Source: Gigaspora rosea
Taxonomy: Eukaryota; Glomeromycota; Glomeromycetes; Diversisporales; Gigasporaceae
Direction: 5' to 3'
NCBI GenBank assembly: GCA_003550325.1
Contig: QKWP01000792.1
Location: 112,888 to 176,887, forward strand
DNA: 64,000 nt
This document shows positions 1 through 11,970 of this stretch, in pieces (positions within the stretch are counted from its first letter, which is position 1; every line of letters begins with the position of its first letter). The notes beneath the pieces were generated by a model. That model ran no database searches, was not told where the DNA came from, and saw only the letters and a program-made list of their open reading frames with translations. The position numbers and the translations under genes were made by a program.

Positions 1-455
1 TTTTTTTCCTTTTTTTTTTTTATGGTACTAACGTTTCTTTTTTTCTTTAGAACGAACATAGTATGAAACGTAGCGCGATAGTTAGAAGTGGAAAAATAGT
101 GTTGGATATTGTTATTGTCATGGAATTGGAGTTGAAAAGGATGAACGTAAGGCTCAGATTTTTTTTTCCTTTTTTTTTTTTTACAGTACTAATGTTTCTT
201 TTTTTTCTTTAGAACGAACGTAGTATGAAACGTAGCACGATAGTTAGAAGTGGAAAAAATAGTGTTGGATATTGTTATCGTCATGGAATTGGAGTTGAAA
301 AGGATAAACATAAGGCTAGTATACGATAGTATTTTTTTTTTATATATATATTACAGTACTAACATTTTTTTTCTTTAGAATGAAATGAACATAGTATGGA
401 ACGTAGCACGATAGATAGAACGGATGAAGCACAATAGTATAGGATGTAGCATATA
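1..455. repeat. Tandem repeat, unit about 160 bp, about 3 copies
   Basis: Three successive units start with a T-rich tract, then GTACTAAYGTTT, TTCTTTAGAACGAAC and an ATAGTATGRAACGTAGC block. Copies begin near 1, 161 and 320. The first two are nearly identical and include a shared GTTGGATATTGTTAT stretch. The third is diverged and loses its distal half. The unit has no open frame. It may continue to the left of the window. Function unknown. Confidence 0.85.
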
Positions 456-489
456 TATCATAGTTAGTAGCACAATAGTAGTTAGTATG

Positions 490-562
490 GGATTAAGTAT
501 AATATATTCTTTAAAGAGGGTTAGGGTAGTATAGTGCGGGATTAGGGTTAGGGTATAAGATA
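490..562. repeat. Short interstitial telomere-like GGGTTAGGG stretch
   Basis: GAGGGTTAGGGTAG and ATTAGGGTTAGGGTA lie about 30 bp apart. TTAGGG is the common fungal telomere unit, but only two to three degenerate units are present, directly after the tandem repeat. Similar short tracts recur at 10691-10704, 11040-11058, 25955-25978 and 31527-31560, always inside or beside mobile elements. This reads as interstitial sequence, not a chromosome end. Confidence 0.4.
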
Positions 563-734
563 TTTATAATGTATAAGTGATATTATATATAAATGTAAAA
601 TAAAAATATATTATTAATTAAATAAATTTAAATAAATATATAAATAAAAATATAGTAAATATATTATTATAATATAACTAGTGAATTCGCTCTAAATTTT
701 GGCCCAAATTAAGCTTAATCAGGTTATTGCGCTT

Positions 735-905
735 TTTATTATTTAATAAAAATTTGCGCAGATTTATATATTTTTAAAATCTGCGCAGAATTTGTTAAAA
801 ATTTTTCTTCAACTATAATTGTGGGGTCACAGATCTTCGCAGATTTTTGATTATTGTCAGGTTTTAAAAATCTGCGCAGATTTGCACCTAAAAAATTCTC
901 CCGAT
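735..905. repeat. Cluster of TCTGCGCAGA palindromes
   Basis: Four close matches to AAATCTGCGCAGATTT occur near 752, 778, 832 (TCTTCGCAGA) and 868. Each is its own reverse complement, so the segment can form several small hairpins. The DNA around it (600-1140) is AT-rich with no gene. It may be an element end with internal repeats. No function can be assigned. Confidence 0.6.
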
Positions 906-1139
906 GTTAAGTTCAAGCTTGAGTTTATGGACTAAGTTTATTTAATTTTAAACATAAAAAAACATGCTTAAAATATTTTTTTACACTTTCTTAAAATTTA
1001 CATTATAGAATAATATTCGAAAAATAAAGGATAAATACGTATTAAAAGCCCTGGGTATGATACTGTGTTTATGTAATAAGAACAAATGCTCATCAAAAAT
1101 AAAAAGAAAAAAATTAGAAAAGTAGTAGATGAATAAATA

Positions 1140-1290
1140 AAAATTAAATATAAATAAATAAACAGAACTCGAAATTCAAGTTTTGTAATAGTTTTATTAT
1201 TAATTTTAATTTTAATTTTATTATTATTATTATTACAAAACTCGAATCTCAGGTTCTGTTTATTTATTTCTATTTAATTTTTATTATATT
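1140..1290. repeat. Foldback inverted repeat, about 60-bp arms
   Basis: The left arm (AAATAAACAGAACTCGAA followed by AAGTTTTGTAATA) is mirrored by TATTACAAAACTCGAA and TTCTGTTTATTTATTT. The loop consists of TTTTAAT and ATT repeats. Small palindromic elements like this are common in the window. No target-site duplication was identified. Confidence 0.7.
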
Positions 1291-1736
1291 CTAATTATTA
1301 AAGAATTTATTTAGTTTGTGTCAGGTTAGTAATTTTGGTATTTTTTGTTACACAATATTTTAATATTGTTTGTCTATTTGTGGAACACGATATTTGGATA
1401 GACAAAAAATAGCTCTATGCGTTGATGAAGTCACGCTAGGGGTATTATCGCGAGGATAACCTGATTTGTGGCTTATATGAAATTGAGGCTTATATGAAAA
1501 AGGTAATAGCATATGATTGCATGCAATAGAGATTATGGAGTTATAGATGCATGTGATAGATTATAGATATGCGGAGATTATAAAGATACATGTGGGAGTA
1601 AATGGTTTCTTTCTTCGCTTGTCTTGTCACTTGTTCTCTTTACTGCCCGATTATGATCTGGCACCCGTCCCTCCCGCCCTCTCTCATTCATCGCACCTAG
1701 CACCTAGCACCTAGCGCCCTGCCTGTTGTCATGTAA

Positions 1737-1905
1737 CGAGTTGAATGAGCTGCACCATAGCGTGGGCTCGAACTCGTTAATGTTGTTATAAGAACCGAGT
1801 TGAATGTATTGCACCATAGCATGGGCTCGAACTTGTTGATGTTGTCATATGAACTGAGATGAATGCACCGCACCATAGCATGGGCTCGAACTCGCTGTTA
1901 TAAAA
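1737..1905. repeat. Tandem repeat, unit about 59 bp, 3 copies
   Basis: The block GARTTGAATG, then GCACCATAGCRTGGGCTCGA, then ACTYGTTRATGTTGT occurs three times, at about 1738, 1798 and 1857. The last copy decays into ATGTTGAATG. It is preceded by CTAGCACCTAGCACCTAGC, a short 8-bp repeat. The small frame at 1786-1974 is only a by-product of the repeat. Confidence 0.75.
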
Positions 1906-2167
1906 AATTGATGTTGAATGTAATAAGTTGAATGTGCCACTATTAGAAAAAAAAGATGCGCCATACTTTAGCATTGGCGATCCTCAATTATGCTTCGACA
2001 TGCGACACATCACGTGCACATAGAGTTGTTATGATGAGCACAGTATGTAGTAGTAGGAGAGAAAAGTGATGGAGTGGAGCACTACTCCCATTTTGTATCT
2101 TCATAATCTCTAATAAAGAGAGTGTTTAATATGAAATCTGAGTGAGAATAAAGTTCGCATATGATAA

Positions 2168-3124
2168 GGGGAGTGCCATTTATCACCTGATTTTTTAGGG
2201 TAGGAGGGGGGTCAGAAAATCATCAGGTCCTAATAGTAGATAACTTTTGATTGGCCAAAATTTTTTAAAATTTTTTAAAATTTTAAAAAATTTTTAAACT
2301 TTAATATTAAATAAAATTTGAACCAATGATCCGTTTTGTATGATTTTACTACCAAAATGTTCATCTCAATGAGACGATTCCAATGAGCCTAAAATTATTA
2401 AAATCCAATCACTGGATCCCAAGATCATTATAAATTTGTATTGCTTTAATTATATTAGTTTTATATATTATTAAAGTTCTTATAAACTTTAACATTGAAT
2501 AACTTGTGAACCAGTGATCCGTTTTAGATGATTTTACTACCAAAATGCTCGTCTCAGTGAGACGATTCTAATGAACCTAAAATCGTTAAACTCTGATCAC
2601 TGGATCCAAAGATCGTTATAGATTTGTGTTATTTTTAATTGATTTAATATATTTTATATTAAAATAACACAAATCTATAACGATTTTGGGTCTGTGATCA
2701 GAATTTAACGATTTTAGGTTCATTAGAATCGTCTCACTGAGCGAGCATTTTGGTAGTAAAATTATCCAAAACGGATCACTGGTTCACAAGTTATTCAATG
2801 TTAAAGTTTATAAGAACTTTAATAATAATTTTTAATATATACAAAACTAATATAATTAAAGCAATACATTTATAACGATCTTGGGATCCAGTAATTGGAT
2901 TTTGATGATTTTAGGCTCGTTGGAATCGTCTCATTGAGACGAACATTTTGGTAGTAAAATCACCAAAAACGGATCATTGGTTCAAATTTTATTTAATATT
3001 AAAGATTAAAAATTTTTTAAAATTTTAAAAAATGTTAGCCAATCAAATTGCAGTATTTATGATCAGGTGGGGGGAGGGGGTAGCCTCTTAGTAGCAAAAT
3101 ATCAGCTGATAAACGGCCCTCCCC
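2168..3124. mobile_element. PIF/Harbinger-like palindromic MITE, 957 bp
   Basis: Terminal inverted repeats are GGGGAGTGCCATTTATCACC and its counterpart GGGGAGGGCCGTTTATCAGC on the opposite strand. The element is flanked by TAA at 2165-2167 and TAA at 3125-3127, the 3-bp TWA duplication typical of PIF/Harbinger. The whole element is one large imperfect palindrome centred near 2650. It carries four copies of a module with the core TCGTCTCANTGAGACGA, near 2365, 2540, 2712 and 2925. No transposase is encoded, so it would depend on one elsewhere. A related element sits at 57035-57977. Confidence 0.85.
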
Positions 3125-3127
3125 TAA

Positions 3128-3890
3128 TCATGATATAAGTTATCTCAAATAAGCACTTTATAACTGGTTGCTCTGTAGTATTTTTATTAACAACAAGAAA
3201 AAATTAGTTAATGAACAGGTTCTTACAATATGACCGTGAGACCTTGATGAATCATATAATAGTAGGTTGAACTACTAGTTCATAAACCGGGTTTCTAAAC
3301 TAGTTATATAAATTAAGTTTATAAACTAGATTTATAAACCAAGTTATGAACTAAGGTTATGAAACTGGTTCGGAAACTACCAGTTAATTTTTCTCTAAAC
3401 GAACTGCTAAAAAAACTAGTTTGAACCGGGTTTGAACCCGGTTTACCTGAACCACTTAACATCCCTACAAATTTGATATACTTTATTTATTTAAATTCTA
3501 CAAATTTGTGAAATTCAAATAAAAAAAGTTATTAAAATTGATTTAGTAGTTGTCAAAATATTATCACTCAAAGTTTAAAAAAATTCAAAAATTTTGGGGA
3601 ATAAATTTTTTAGTTTTTTTTTAATTTAATTAACTAATTTTAATCCTTTAATGTATCTTTATTTAAATATTTTAACTATTTATAGTATAAATTATGTTAT
3701 ATTTTGTCCAAGCTGAAATTTTATTATTAATCTATATTTTTTATTACATTCACAAAATTTATTGCATATCCTGCTATTTTTCAAAATAGCTGTAATAAAA
3801 TTTCATATTTTTGTTTTTATATTTGGTTTGTTATACAAATCCTGCAAACTATTGGTTCCAATATACAATTTTGAGATCAGAAGTGATCTT
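3128..3890. other. AT-rich spacer with AAACYGGTT-like degenerate repeat
   Basis: No gene is seen. From about 3255 to 3455 the DNA repeats variants of GAACTAGTT, TTATAAACTAG and AACCGGGTTT. This quasi-repetitive texture is also seen at 13740-14130, 27250-27480 and 35515-36745. The rest is low-complexity A/T. Confidence 0.5.
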
Positions 3891-3899
3891 TAGCCCAAA

Positions 3900-4035
3900 A
3901 ATTGCTTAGGTTTCATCAATTATTATAGGTTTTGTCAATTGTTATAGGTTTTGTCAATCACTATAGGTTTTGTTAATGTTCAATTTATTATTTGGAAGTT
4001 ACTTGATAAAATGGTTTTGTCAATTGTTAATAATG
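3900..4035. repeat. Tandem repeat, about 20-bp unit (TATAGGTTTTGTCAATTG)
   Basis: Four to five units of TTATAGGTTTTGTCAATTG run from about 3905 to 3975, with outliers (GGTTTTGTCAATTGTTAAT, GGGTTTTGTCACTCATC) to 4050. A second short tandem, ATTACCTCATTACTTACAA, lies at 4200-4250. Confidence 0.65.
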
Positions 4036-4309
4036 AGGGTTTTGTCACTCATCAGGCATTATTAGTAGTAAACAGGTCAATATAACCAGAACATAATTCT
4101 GGTTCACAGAAAAAACAAGATTACTCTTCCTATATACCTTGTTATCATCAATATATACTATACTTAAATTACCTTATACTTATTAACTATTCTCTTTTCC
4201 AATTACCTCATTACTTACAACATTACCTCATTACTTACAATATTATCTTATACTTACTCTATTTCAATTTCATCAAAATGATCAAACAATATAACTAGAT
4301 CAGCATGCT

Positions 4310-6366
4310 ATATTGGGGTGTGCAGTCAATTAAGTAAATCAAAACTATATATAGTACTATATAAAAAATTATATATTGATATTTTTTAAATTTATTGATT
4401 AGAAGAGTGATCAAAATAGTGATCAGGATTATTTATTGCTTTAAATATATATTTTAATAGTAAAGAATGACTTGGATGTTTGGATGTCTAGAGCGAATTG
4501 ATTTACTTTTTTTAATTATTTTAGTATAAATTTATTCTTAAATATGTTTATAACAATATTACATTAAAATTTTTTGATATTATATTTAGATTTCAAGTTG
4601 ACTCTTAACAAAAATTCTGGTTCTTGTTGTGAACTATTCACAAAAGAGATGTTTTCATTGCAGACAAAAATTCAATATGGCTGGTGCAAAAAAATTTGTA
4701 CTCAAATTAGCTTTAATTACAATATTATTGTACAAATTTATTTTTAATTTTTTTAATTTAATATATTTATTTTTTTTTTAGGTTTTATAACTAAAACCCT
4801 GTTCTTTTATTCATTATAAGCATTAAATTGTTATACATAAAACAACAAAACAACAAAACAATATACAGCTAACAGAATACAAGAATTTGGACTGCACTAC
4901 AGTCTTCCGTTGTTCTGTAGATTTTTATCCATGACCTAAAGTTAGCTAGAGAAAACTCTAAGGTAATCCCAGACTTACAAAATAAAATTTGTTAACATTA
5001 TAGAGTTCCTCCGCTAAAAAAGGTCAAGGTCCAGTAATGTTAAACCCAATTAAGTAGTCTGATGACCCGACTACTATTATTATTATATTCTAGAATCTTC
5101 TTCCAGTGGTTTCCTCTGATGACCTCATATGTCTTTCCTCGTTATTTGTTTCCAAACCACTTATGACAATGAATCCAATATGGCAGATGCATCCCAATTT
5201 GGTATGTGTAAACACTATCAATCTTTTGGAGTAGGTAAGCCAAACAGCCCACTTTTTGAAAATTCTTCAAAATGAAACCCAACGACACAAAATAGTTGTC
5301 ACTTGTACGAAAGAGAGTGAGTCTTCCTGTGTAGTTCAAATTTAACGAAGAGCTGCCCAGTACTTCTTCTTTCTGGTAAGTGATAAACTCTAAACTTGTC
5401 AGCAGGTAGTCTATGAACTTTACCTCTAAACGACAAGTGCCGGTTCTTGTTTGGTGAGTGATAAGCTCTGAGACTATTAGCAGATACTAAATTAACTGTA
5501 TCTCTAAATATAGTTGCCTGCTCTTTACGTGTTTTTCTAGGTTTTTCTACTGTTTTTGTTGTAACTTCACTTCAGAATTACTGTGTGTATATTGGTACAA
5601 GTGATCAATGGTAAGAGTTACGGAAGATCTTTTTTTTTATTTAATATATTTATTAGGACCAGATTAATAAAAATAAAATTATTTTGATTATTTTATTGAT
5701 AAAATAAAAAAATTTATTAATAGTAACTTTTTTTAAAAATATTTACTATATAATTTACTATAGTAATTTATATATATACATATATAGTAAAAAAAATCAA
5801 ATTATCTCACTTTAAAGCTTAATTTCTTCACAACTAGTAATTTAATTTTGCTCAAATTGTAATTATATCTTTATTATATGTACATTAATGCACTTGTATA
5901 ATACAAGCTTATTTTTTCAAATACAGTAAATTGTACATGCTTAATTATTAAAATAAACAATATTAAAACAATAAAAATAATATAATAAGTTAGATTAAAA
6001 CCTATTTTATTTGATATTAAAAATTTTTTAATAATTAATCAAGAATATAAAAAGTTTTTCTTAGTATCAAAATTATAAAATTTTTTGAGATACAAATCTT
6101 TCTGCACCAGCCCATACAAGAATTTAAAAATTTTTAACATTGTTATAAATGTATTTAAGAATAGATTTATGTTAAAAAAGTAAAGTGATTTGCTCTAGAC
6201 ATCTAAAACTATTTAAAGTACTCTTTACTATTAAAATATATATAAAAAGTGACAATTACTATTTGATTACTATTTTGATTATAAATTTCAAAAAATCTTT
6301 ACTAATTAATTATTATATAATACTACACATAGTTTTGATTTATTTAGTTGACCACACACCCCAATG
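4310..6366. mobile_element. Element with long (about 300-390 bp) inverted terminal repeats
   Basis: The arm at about 4310-4700 (starting ATTGGGGTGTG, containing AAATCAAAACTATATATAG, ATGTCTAGAGC and ATGGCTGGTGCA) is the reverse complement, diverged, of about 6090-6366 (ending CACACACCCCAAT). The similarity extends outward into GATCARGCATG on both sides. The arms enclose about 1.4 kb, including a decayed frame on the minus strand (5294-5571). Long arms suggest a foldback or Mutator-like element, but no target-site duplication could be read, so the superfamily is open. Confidence 0.6.
5294..5571 (-). pseudogene. Decayed coding fragment inside the long-TIR element
   Basis: On the minus strand a frame without any ATG stays open for about 90 codons, from 5571 down to a TGA near 5296. 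It contains ATIFRDTVNLVSANSLRAY and HRLPADKFRVYHLPE, which read like real protein rather than translated AT-rich noise. The same frame continues past the stop with FCVVGFHFEEFSKSGLFG before further stops. I do not recognise the family. Its position between long inverted arms makes an element-encoded protein, now dead, the likeliest reading. Confidence 0.4.
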
Positions 6367-6565
6367 TCACATGCTTGATCTGAACTGCTTTGAGACAAAA
6401 ACTGTCTCAATACTTCATATTAAGCAGTTTTGAATAATATAGACCAACCATTAAAATAAACATGTGATGCTAATGTTAATTATAATTATTAATTGATAGG
6501 TTAGGGAAGGAGAGAGAGGGCTAGATTACAAAATGTCTTTTGTTGTAGCAGAGTTTGGGTGGGAT

Positions 6566-6862
6566 AGGACCCCAGATATTTCTAATATAGGTCATAACTG
6601 GATTTTAGCCAATTTTGACCTAATTTGCTAAAAATAACAAACCTATATTTACTTAAATAACTTCTGATCTAGTAATCAGAATTGAATGAATTTTTTTTAT
6701 TAGATGTGCTTCACTGAGAGCTTTATTTTAAAAAAAGTTCATACAAATTGGACCATTGGATACCAAGATAATTATCAAAAACTGTTTTTTTGCTTCACAA
6801 ATTTTGGGGGTTTTTGCTAAAATGTGTAATGTATAATCTCTGTACTATATGTCTGGGGTCCT
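6566..6862. mobile_element. hAT-like MITE (TIR AGGACCCCAGA), 297 bp
   Basis: Terminal inverted repeats are AGGACCCCAGA and TCTGGGGTCCT. An 8-bp target duplication GGTGGGAT flanks it at 6558-6565 and 6863-6870, as for hAT elements. Two larger elements in the window (10705-11970 and 15522-16655) share the AGRACCYC ends and 8-bp duplications. Confidence 0.85.
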
Positions 6863-8040
6863 GGTGGGATCCCAATTGTGTTTTTTTATAGGTTGATATT
6901 CACTTTCATAACTCCCTATATTAAGTTAACAGTTACTATTTCCAGAATCAATTAGAATTATATTAACCTACATTACTACTACTTAGTATCTTTTCTATCT
7001 TTTGACTTCACATCTGCTTGTACAAAAAGATGCTAAGCAAAATATGATAAAACTATTAATCATTATTGAGCCAATTCAGGAAATAAGTATGATTCTAATT
7101 GAATTTCTAGAAACAGTAGTAGTTTACATTATCCTCTTTCACTCTTTCGAGCTTTTTTCCTTTCTATTAGTAAAAAAATTTTTGAGATACATATATATAA
7201 TTTTGGCCAGAAAAGCATAATGCTATATGGAATTAAGATTAAAATTGTAAAGTTCTGAAACTTTCTGAAAGAAAATGAATGAATATAAAAGACAAACAGG
7301 ACTAGCCCAATAATTTGATTGAGAAAAATTATATTAAAATTTACTATATATATAATACATTTTCTATCCTCTTTCTCATTTGAGAAAGAAATATAATATA
7401 AACCACTGAATTAAATTGGTCTCACTAGTGTCTCACTTAACTGCTAACTACTAACTACTAATCTAATATAGGTGGCTATGAGAACCATAGCAAAAATGCA
7501 ATTAGAATTTTGCTCCAACTGTGCTGAAGCAAAAAGCAATTTCAAATGAGCAAAAAAGAGAAGCAAAATGTGAGCAATTACAGGCCTAAAAATAAAATTA
7601 TGCTATGCAAAGTTAATTTTTTATTTTATATCATTTGCTGGCCTGATTTTTCAAAAAAATTTTTTTAAATTCTAATTGTACCAACTATTACATTTTTGAT
7701 ATTTAATTTTTTCTTCAAATTCTTCAATGTTGCCCAATAATAACTTTAATTTTCTAGAATTAACTAATAGATTTGAGAAAAAAATCCAAAAATTCTAAAA
7801 TACAAATAACCCTTATTAATATCAACTTCATTAATATTAACCTATTGCAAATATCAATCTAAAATCTGTAAAAAATTGGTTTAGACAAGATAAATTTTAC
7901 TTCTTTGTTATCAACTCTTATATATATCAATATAATTGTCTAATTCAAATAGGTTGAAATTAATAAGAATTACCTGAATTTTATTTTACTTTTTAAAATT
8001 TGAAGAAAAAATGCTTAATTTCGAAAAAATTTCATCAAAA
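6863..8040. other. AT-rich intergenic DNA, no gene seen
   Basis: No coding or structural signal stands out. The small frame at 7002-7220 has low-complexity composition and no recognisable motif. Low-complexity A/T dominates. Confidence 0.5.
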
Positions 8041-8875
8041 ATTCAAAATTATACATATTTACTCAAACTTTAAGAAAAATTAAATAAAATATATTAAAAA
8101 ATATATTTTTTGTACTAAACAAGTTTACTTAGAGTAAAAAGTTAGAATTACTTAGTAAAATTATAAAATTATAAAATTTCTATAATTTTCTAAATTTAAC
8201 TAATTGATTCTAACTTTTTTTTTAAGTAAACTTGTTTAGCACCAGGCGGAATATGGATTAGAGGGTTAAATAGACAATTCCTGTAGTTGGGTTGCAGGTA
8301 TGGTAGCTAGTGTGGAACCCTTGGGCAGACCACTTAAATTAAATACCAAAAGTGTATGTGTGGCTAGATATATCCTTGTTTAGGATCAGAGGGTTTAAAT
8401 AGGCAATTCCCATAGTTGGGTTGCAAGGTATAGCAGCTAGTATGGAACCCTTGGGTGGACCACTTAAATTAGACACCAAAAGTGTACGTGTGGCTAGATA
8501 TATCCTCGTCTATGTAACAAATGCCAGTATTTCCCTAGAGGATACCGATGGCTCTAATATCTTGAATAAAATCCCTAAGTCCCAAGACGGGCGGGCACTT
8601 TAAAAAAAAAAAAAAANAAAAAAAAAAAAAAAAAAAACTTGTTTAGCACCAAAAAATATATTGTTTTAGTATATTTTATTTATTTTTTTAAAATTTAAAG
8701 CAAATGTGCTTAATTTTGAATTTTTAATAAAAATTTTCAAATTAAGCATTCTTACTCAAATTTTAAAAAGTAAAATAGTATATACTGATTTAATGTATTT
8801 TTTATTGTTAAACAAGTTTACTTAGTACAAGAAGATATGATCAATTAGTAAAATTCATATAAAATAATATTTTTA
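8041..8875. repeat. Diverged repeat pair around AAACTTGTTTAGYACCAAAAAA, interrupted by a SINE
   Basis: The block TTTTTTGTACTAAACAAGTTTACTTAG (near 8107) and its reverse complement (near 8225, continuing after the SINE at 8651) form an inverted pair. The second pair partner is near 8805. The same block recurs at 12290, 13385, 13560, 13712, 18150, 63045 and 63235. It is a family of AT-rich foldback elements of unknown superfamily. Confidence 0.5.
8245..8634 (+). mobile_element. SINE insertion, partly dimeric, with poly-A tail
   Basis: A segment about 30% richer in GC than its surroundings ends in more than 30 A residues (one N at 8616). It is flanked by a direct repeat AAACTTGTTTAGCACCA at 8228-8244 and 8635-8651. 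Tail plus a 17-bp duplication is the signature of LINE-mediated retroposition. The block from AATTCCYRTAGTTGGGTTGC to CACCAAAAGTGTAYGTGTGG occurs twice in tandem. The same block is found inverted at 15345-15450 and 32215-32310. The last 120 bp of this copy differ from the other two copies. It lacks the tRNA-like head, so it is 5' truncated. The frame at 8421-8603 is accidental. Confidence 0.8.
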
Positions 8876-9044
8876 ATAGGCAAAAAGGAAATGGCGACCT
8901 GTCACCATGGAGACCCTATATGATCAGCCAATTATTTTTCAGATTGGCAATCATATAAATATATTTTTTTTATTTTTGGTTTATTTATTTATTTTTTTTA
9001 TTTATTAACATTTAATTTTTTTTTAGTTATTTATTGAAGCATTG

Positions 9045-9165
9045 CTGGAGCAGTCGTTAGAGCCATCGCTGGACTTTCGTTGGAGTCATCATTGGAGCTG
9101 TCATTGAAGCTGTTGTTGGAGTTGTCATTGGAGCCATCATTGAAGTAGTTGTGTGAAGTCACGTT
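9045..9165. repeat. Minisatellite, 12-bp unit (RTTGGAGYYRTC)
   Basis: About nine units such as GTTGGAGTCATC, ATTGGAGCTGTC and ATTGGAGCCATC run in tandem. The units are multiples of 3, but stops around them argue against a protein. Confidence 0.75.
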
Positions 9166-9179
9166 TTGATTAGTAGTTG

Positions 9180-10270
9180 TTATTTTGGTGATTCAGGTAG
9201 GTTGTTTTTTCCTGTTAAGTTCTTCATATTTGGTGTTTTTTTTATATAGTACTTTGTTGGTGCGTTCTTTGTCGATCTTCAGTCTGTTTTTCTGTTAAGT
9301 TTGCCATTTTTTTGGTGCAGTGGTTAATTCAGTAGGTTCATCACTTTTCGTATAGTAATTAATAGAGTTTTCATTGGTTCTTCCTACAAGTTCTTCGTTG
9401 TTTTCAGTAGGTTCATTCTGGGTTCTTTTGGAAATTCGTCGTTTCTTGGTGTTCTTCTTTGTCGATTTTCTGTGGTTTTTTGGTAAATTCATCATTTTTT
9501 AGTAGTACTTTGTTGTTTTTCAGTAGGCTCTTTCAATGAATTCTTTATTATTTCTTGATGGATTCTTCCAGTAAGTTTTTTTTTCTTGGTCGAGTCATTT
9601 ATCTCAAAGTTTTTATTAACTTGTCTTATTAAGGGTAGGGTGTACAAATTTCCAATTTCATATAAAATTGATTGTAGATCAACTTTGTATAACCAATTTA
9701 TATGATATCATATGATTTATATGTAAACATCATATGATCTAACCAATCAATTCTTTGTACAACCTACAAAAATCATATAGCATCCTACAAAAATTTAATT
9801 ATATATAAAGTTGATTTTTTTAAAGCAATGGATATTGCACAACTTCATTATTATAAACAAACTATTTAAAACTACCTACTATATAAATTTTATACAAATT
9901 GGTCAAGACCTTAAAAAAATTTATCAGAAGTATTTTTTTATTTACTATATAAAATTTTAAAATACTACATAGATCATATGAAAAATGATCTATGCTCACC
10001 CTACCCTTAACATATCTGCTGATTTTTTGTCAGTAGGTCTTATTCTTCATTTTCACCAGTTTTGTTGCTTTGTTATTCTCATCTTGTTTTCTTGTAATTT
10101 TCATTCTTTTGTCCCCCATTTTTGTTTTGTTTTTTTTGTCTTCCCATTCTTTTTTTTGTCGTCCTGTTTCTTTTCTTGCCATTCTGTTTCTTTTCTTGTC
10201 GTCACATTCCAGTTTTTTGTCTTCCCTGTTCCATTTTCTTGTTGCCCTATTCCATTTTCTTAGTTCTAAA
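9180..10270. repeat. Degenerate T-rich repeat tract (TTCTTCGTTGTTTTCAGTAGG and TTTCTTTTCTTGTCGTC units)
   Basis: Short motifs such as TTCAGTAGGTTCAT and TTCTTTTCTTGYCRTYC recur irregularly on either side of the insertion at 9628-10011. The overlapping frames at 9985-10306 and 9295-9495 are repeats of serine, phenylalanine and asparagine codons with no domain. They are not accepted as genes. Confidence 0.5.
9628..10011. mobile_element. MITE with TIR TTAAGGGTAGGGTG, about 384 bp
   Basis: TTAAGGGTAGGGTG at the left is exactly mirrored by CACCCTACCCTTAA at the right. The interior has shorter inverted blocks (CATATAAAATTGATTG, TCATATGATTTATATG). It splits an otherwise continuous T-rich repeat tract. 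Flanks TAA and TTA can be read but are not identical, so the duplication is uncertain. Confidence 0.65.
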
Positions 10271-10704
10271 AAAATAAAAAATGAATTAATAAATTTATTA
10301 CTTTAATAAAATTTAAAAAAAAGTTTTAAAAAAATAAATTAAAGAAACCGGTTTTATTTTTATATGTTAAACCCAGTTTTAATCAGTTTTAACATATAAA
10401 AATAAACCCTTTTTCAAACTCTATAAAAAAAGAGACTGACCAAGTAATCAAATTTCTAGCTTTTAGAAAACATGTTCAATATTTAAAAATATATTATTTT
10501 GGCATATTTTATTTTATTTTTCTTAAAATTTGAAAAAAAACAATGCTAATTTTAAATTTTTAATAAAGGACTAATTGTTTTGTAACTATAGGTTACAGAT
10601 AAATTTTATAACCATAAATAATATTACCAGATAAAACATAATTGACATTATGCAAAAATTGTATAATCAGATTATAGTAAAGTATATTTAAGGTTAGGGT
10701 TAGT

Positions 10705-11970
10705 AGGACCTCAAATAATCTATATGAGATTATATTTGAGCATCATAGTAAAATTTTTTTGGTTAGTACTTTTATATTGGTATATATAAGCTATATTTTT
10801 AAGTAGGTTGTTAAATATCACAGGTTGCTATATCGCAGGTTAATATGATTGGCCAATTAGATCACAGGATCTTGTATAACAAAATAAATGAAAAATTAGG
10901 AAAAATTACAAAAAAAATCAAACCTTTTAAATAGCTTGAAATTTTATTATGTAAACTAGTCTTGGGCTTCTAATTAAAAGTTTTTAGTGCTTAATTTTGC
11001 ATATATATGCACTTTCTAACCTAATATTAATACTAGTTCAGACCCTAACCCTAACTAATAATCATTTTAATTTTTTAAATATTAATCTGCAATGTCGCAA
11101 CTTGCTAAATTTATCAAAATCCATTTAAATATCATATTGAATTTAACTTTTTTTCTACTTTAACTTTTTTTGAAATACATTTTTTTAAAAAAAAAATTGA
11201 CCTTCTATTTTTTAAAAAAAAATACTCGGCCTCATATTCTCTAAAAAAAAAAACTATTCTATGTTCTTTAAAAAAAAAGCAAAAAAACCTAAACTTATAT
11301 TTTCTAAAAAAAAAAANNNNNNNNNNNNNNNNNNNNNNNNNNNNNNNNNNNNNNNNNNNNNNNNNNNNNNNNNNNNNNNNNNNNNNNNNNNNNNNNNNNN
11401 NNNNNNNNNNNNNNNNNNNNNNNNNNNNNNNNNNNNNNNNNNNNNNNNNNNNNNNNNNNNNNNNNNNNNNNNNNNNNNNNNNNNNNNNNNNNNNNNNNNN
11501 NNNNNNNNNNNNNNNNNNNNNNNNNNNNNNNNNNNNNNNNNNNNNNNNNNNNNNNNNNNNNNNNNNNNNNNNNNNNNNNNNNNNNNNNAACAGGACCCGA
11601 ACAATATATATAGAGGTTACATTGAAATTTTGGCTAAAATGTAATTCTGTTTTTTTTTTTTTTTTTAGAGAATATAAAAAAAAACTTTAAAAACCTCTAT
11701 ATTTACACTATTTTTTTTAATTTTTGCATTTTTCTAATTTTTATATTTTTCAATTTTTGAATTTATTACAGTCCAGATTTTTTATTAGCATATTTCAAAT
11801 ATAAAATTTATAAAAATTACCTCATTAGCATTTTTTTAAATATACTTTTTTTGCCTTTTACAAATATAACCTTTTTCTCCAATACCTACTTTTTAAATAT
11901 AACTTTTTTTAAAAAAGTGCCTCTATTAGCAACTTTTTAAATTAACCTTACATAGATTATTTGGGGTCCT
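10705..11970. mobile_element. hAT-like non-autonomous element with assembly gap
   Basis: The ends AGGACCTCAAATAATCTAT and ATAGATTATTTGGGGTCCT are inverted repeats. A perfect 8-bp duplication GGGTTAGT flanks it at 10697-10704 and 11971-11978. The interior contains poly-A/T tracts and the scaffold gap, so its true length is unknown. No transposase frame is visible. Confidence 0.85.
11317..11588. other. Scaffold gap (run of N)
   Basis: 272 undetermined bases lie between A-rich tracts. The two frames drawn across it are artefacts. The gap lies within a repetitive element, where assemblies commonly break. Confidence 0.99.

Noticed and set aside
490-562. Chromosome end
   Set aside because: Only a few telomere-like units, not terminal and followed by more than 63 kb of sequence.
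1786-1974. 62-aa minus-strand frame
   Set aside because: It lies across a 59-bp tandem repeat and its sequence simply repeats.
9985-10306. Overlapping 92-aa and 78-aa hydrophobic frames
   Set aside because: T-rich degenerate repeat gives F, L and S codons in two frames at once; no start context or domain.
11254-11644. Frames of 116 and 127 aa
   Set aside because: They consist almost entirely of the assembly gap.
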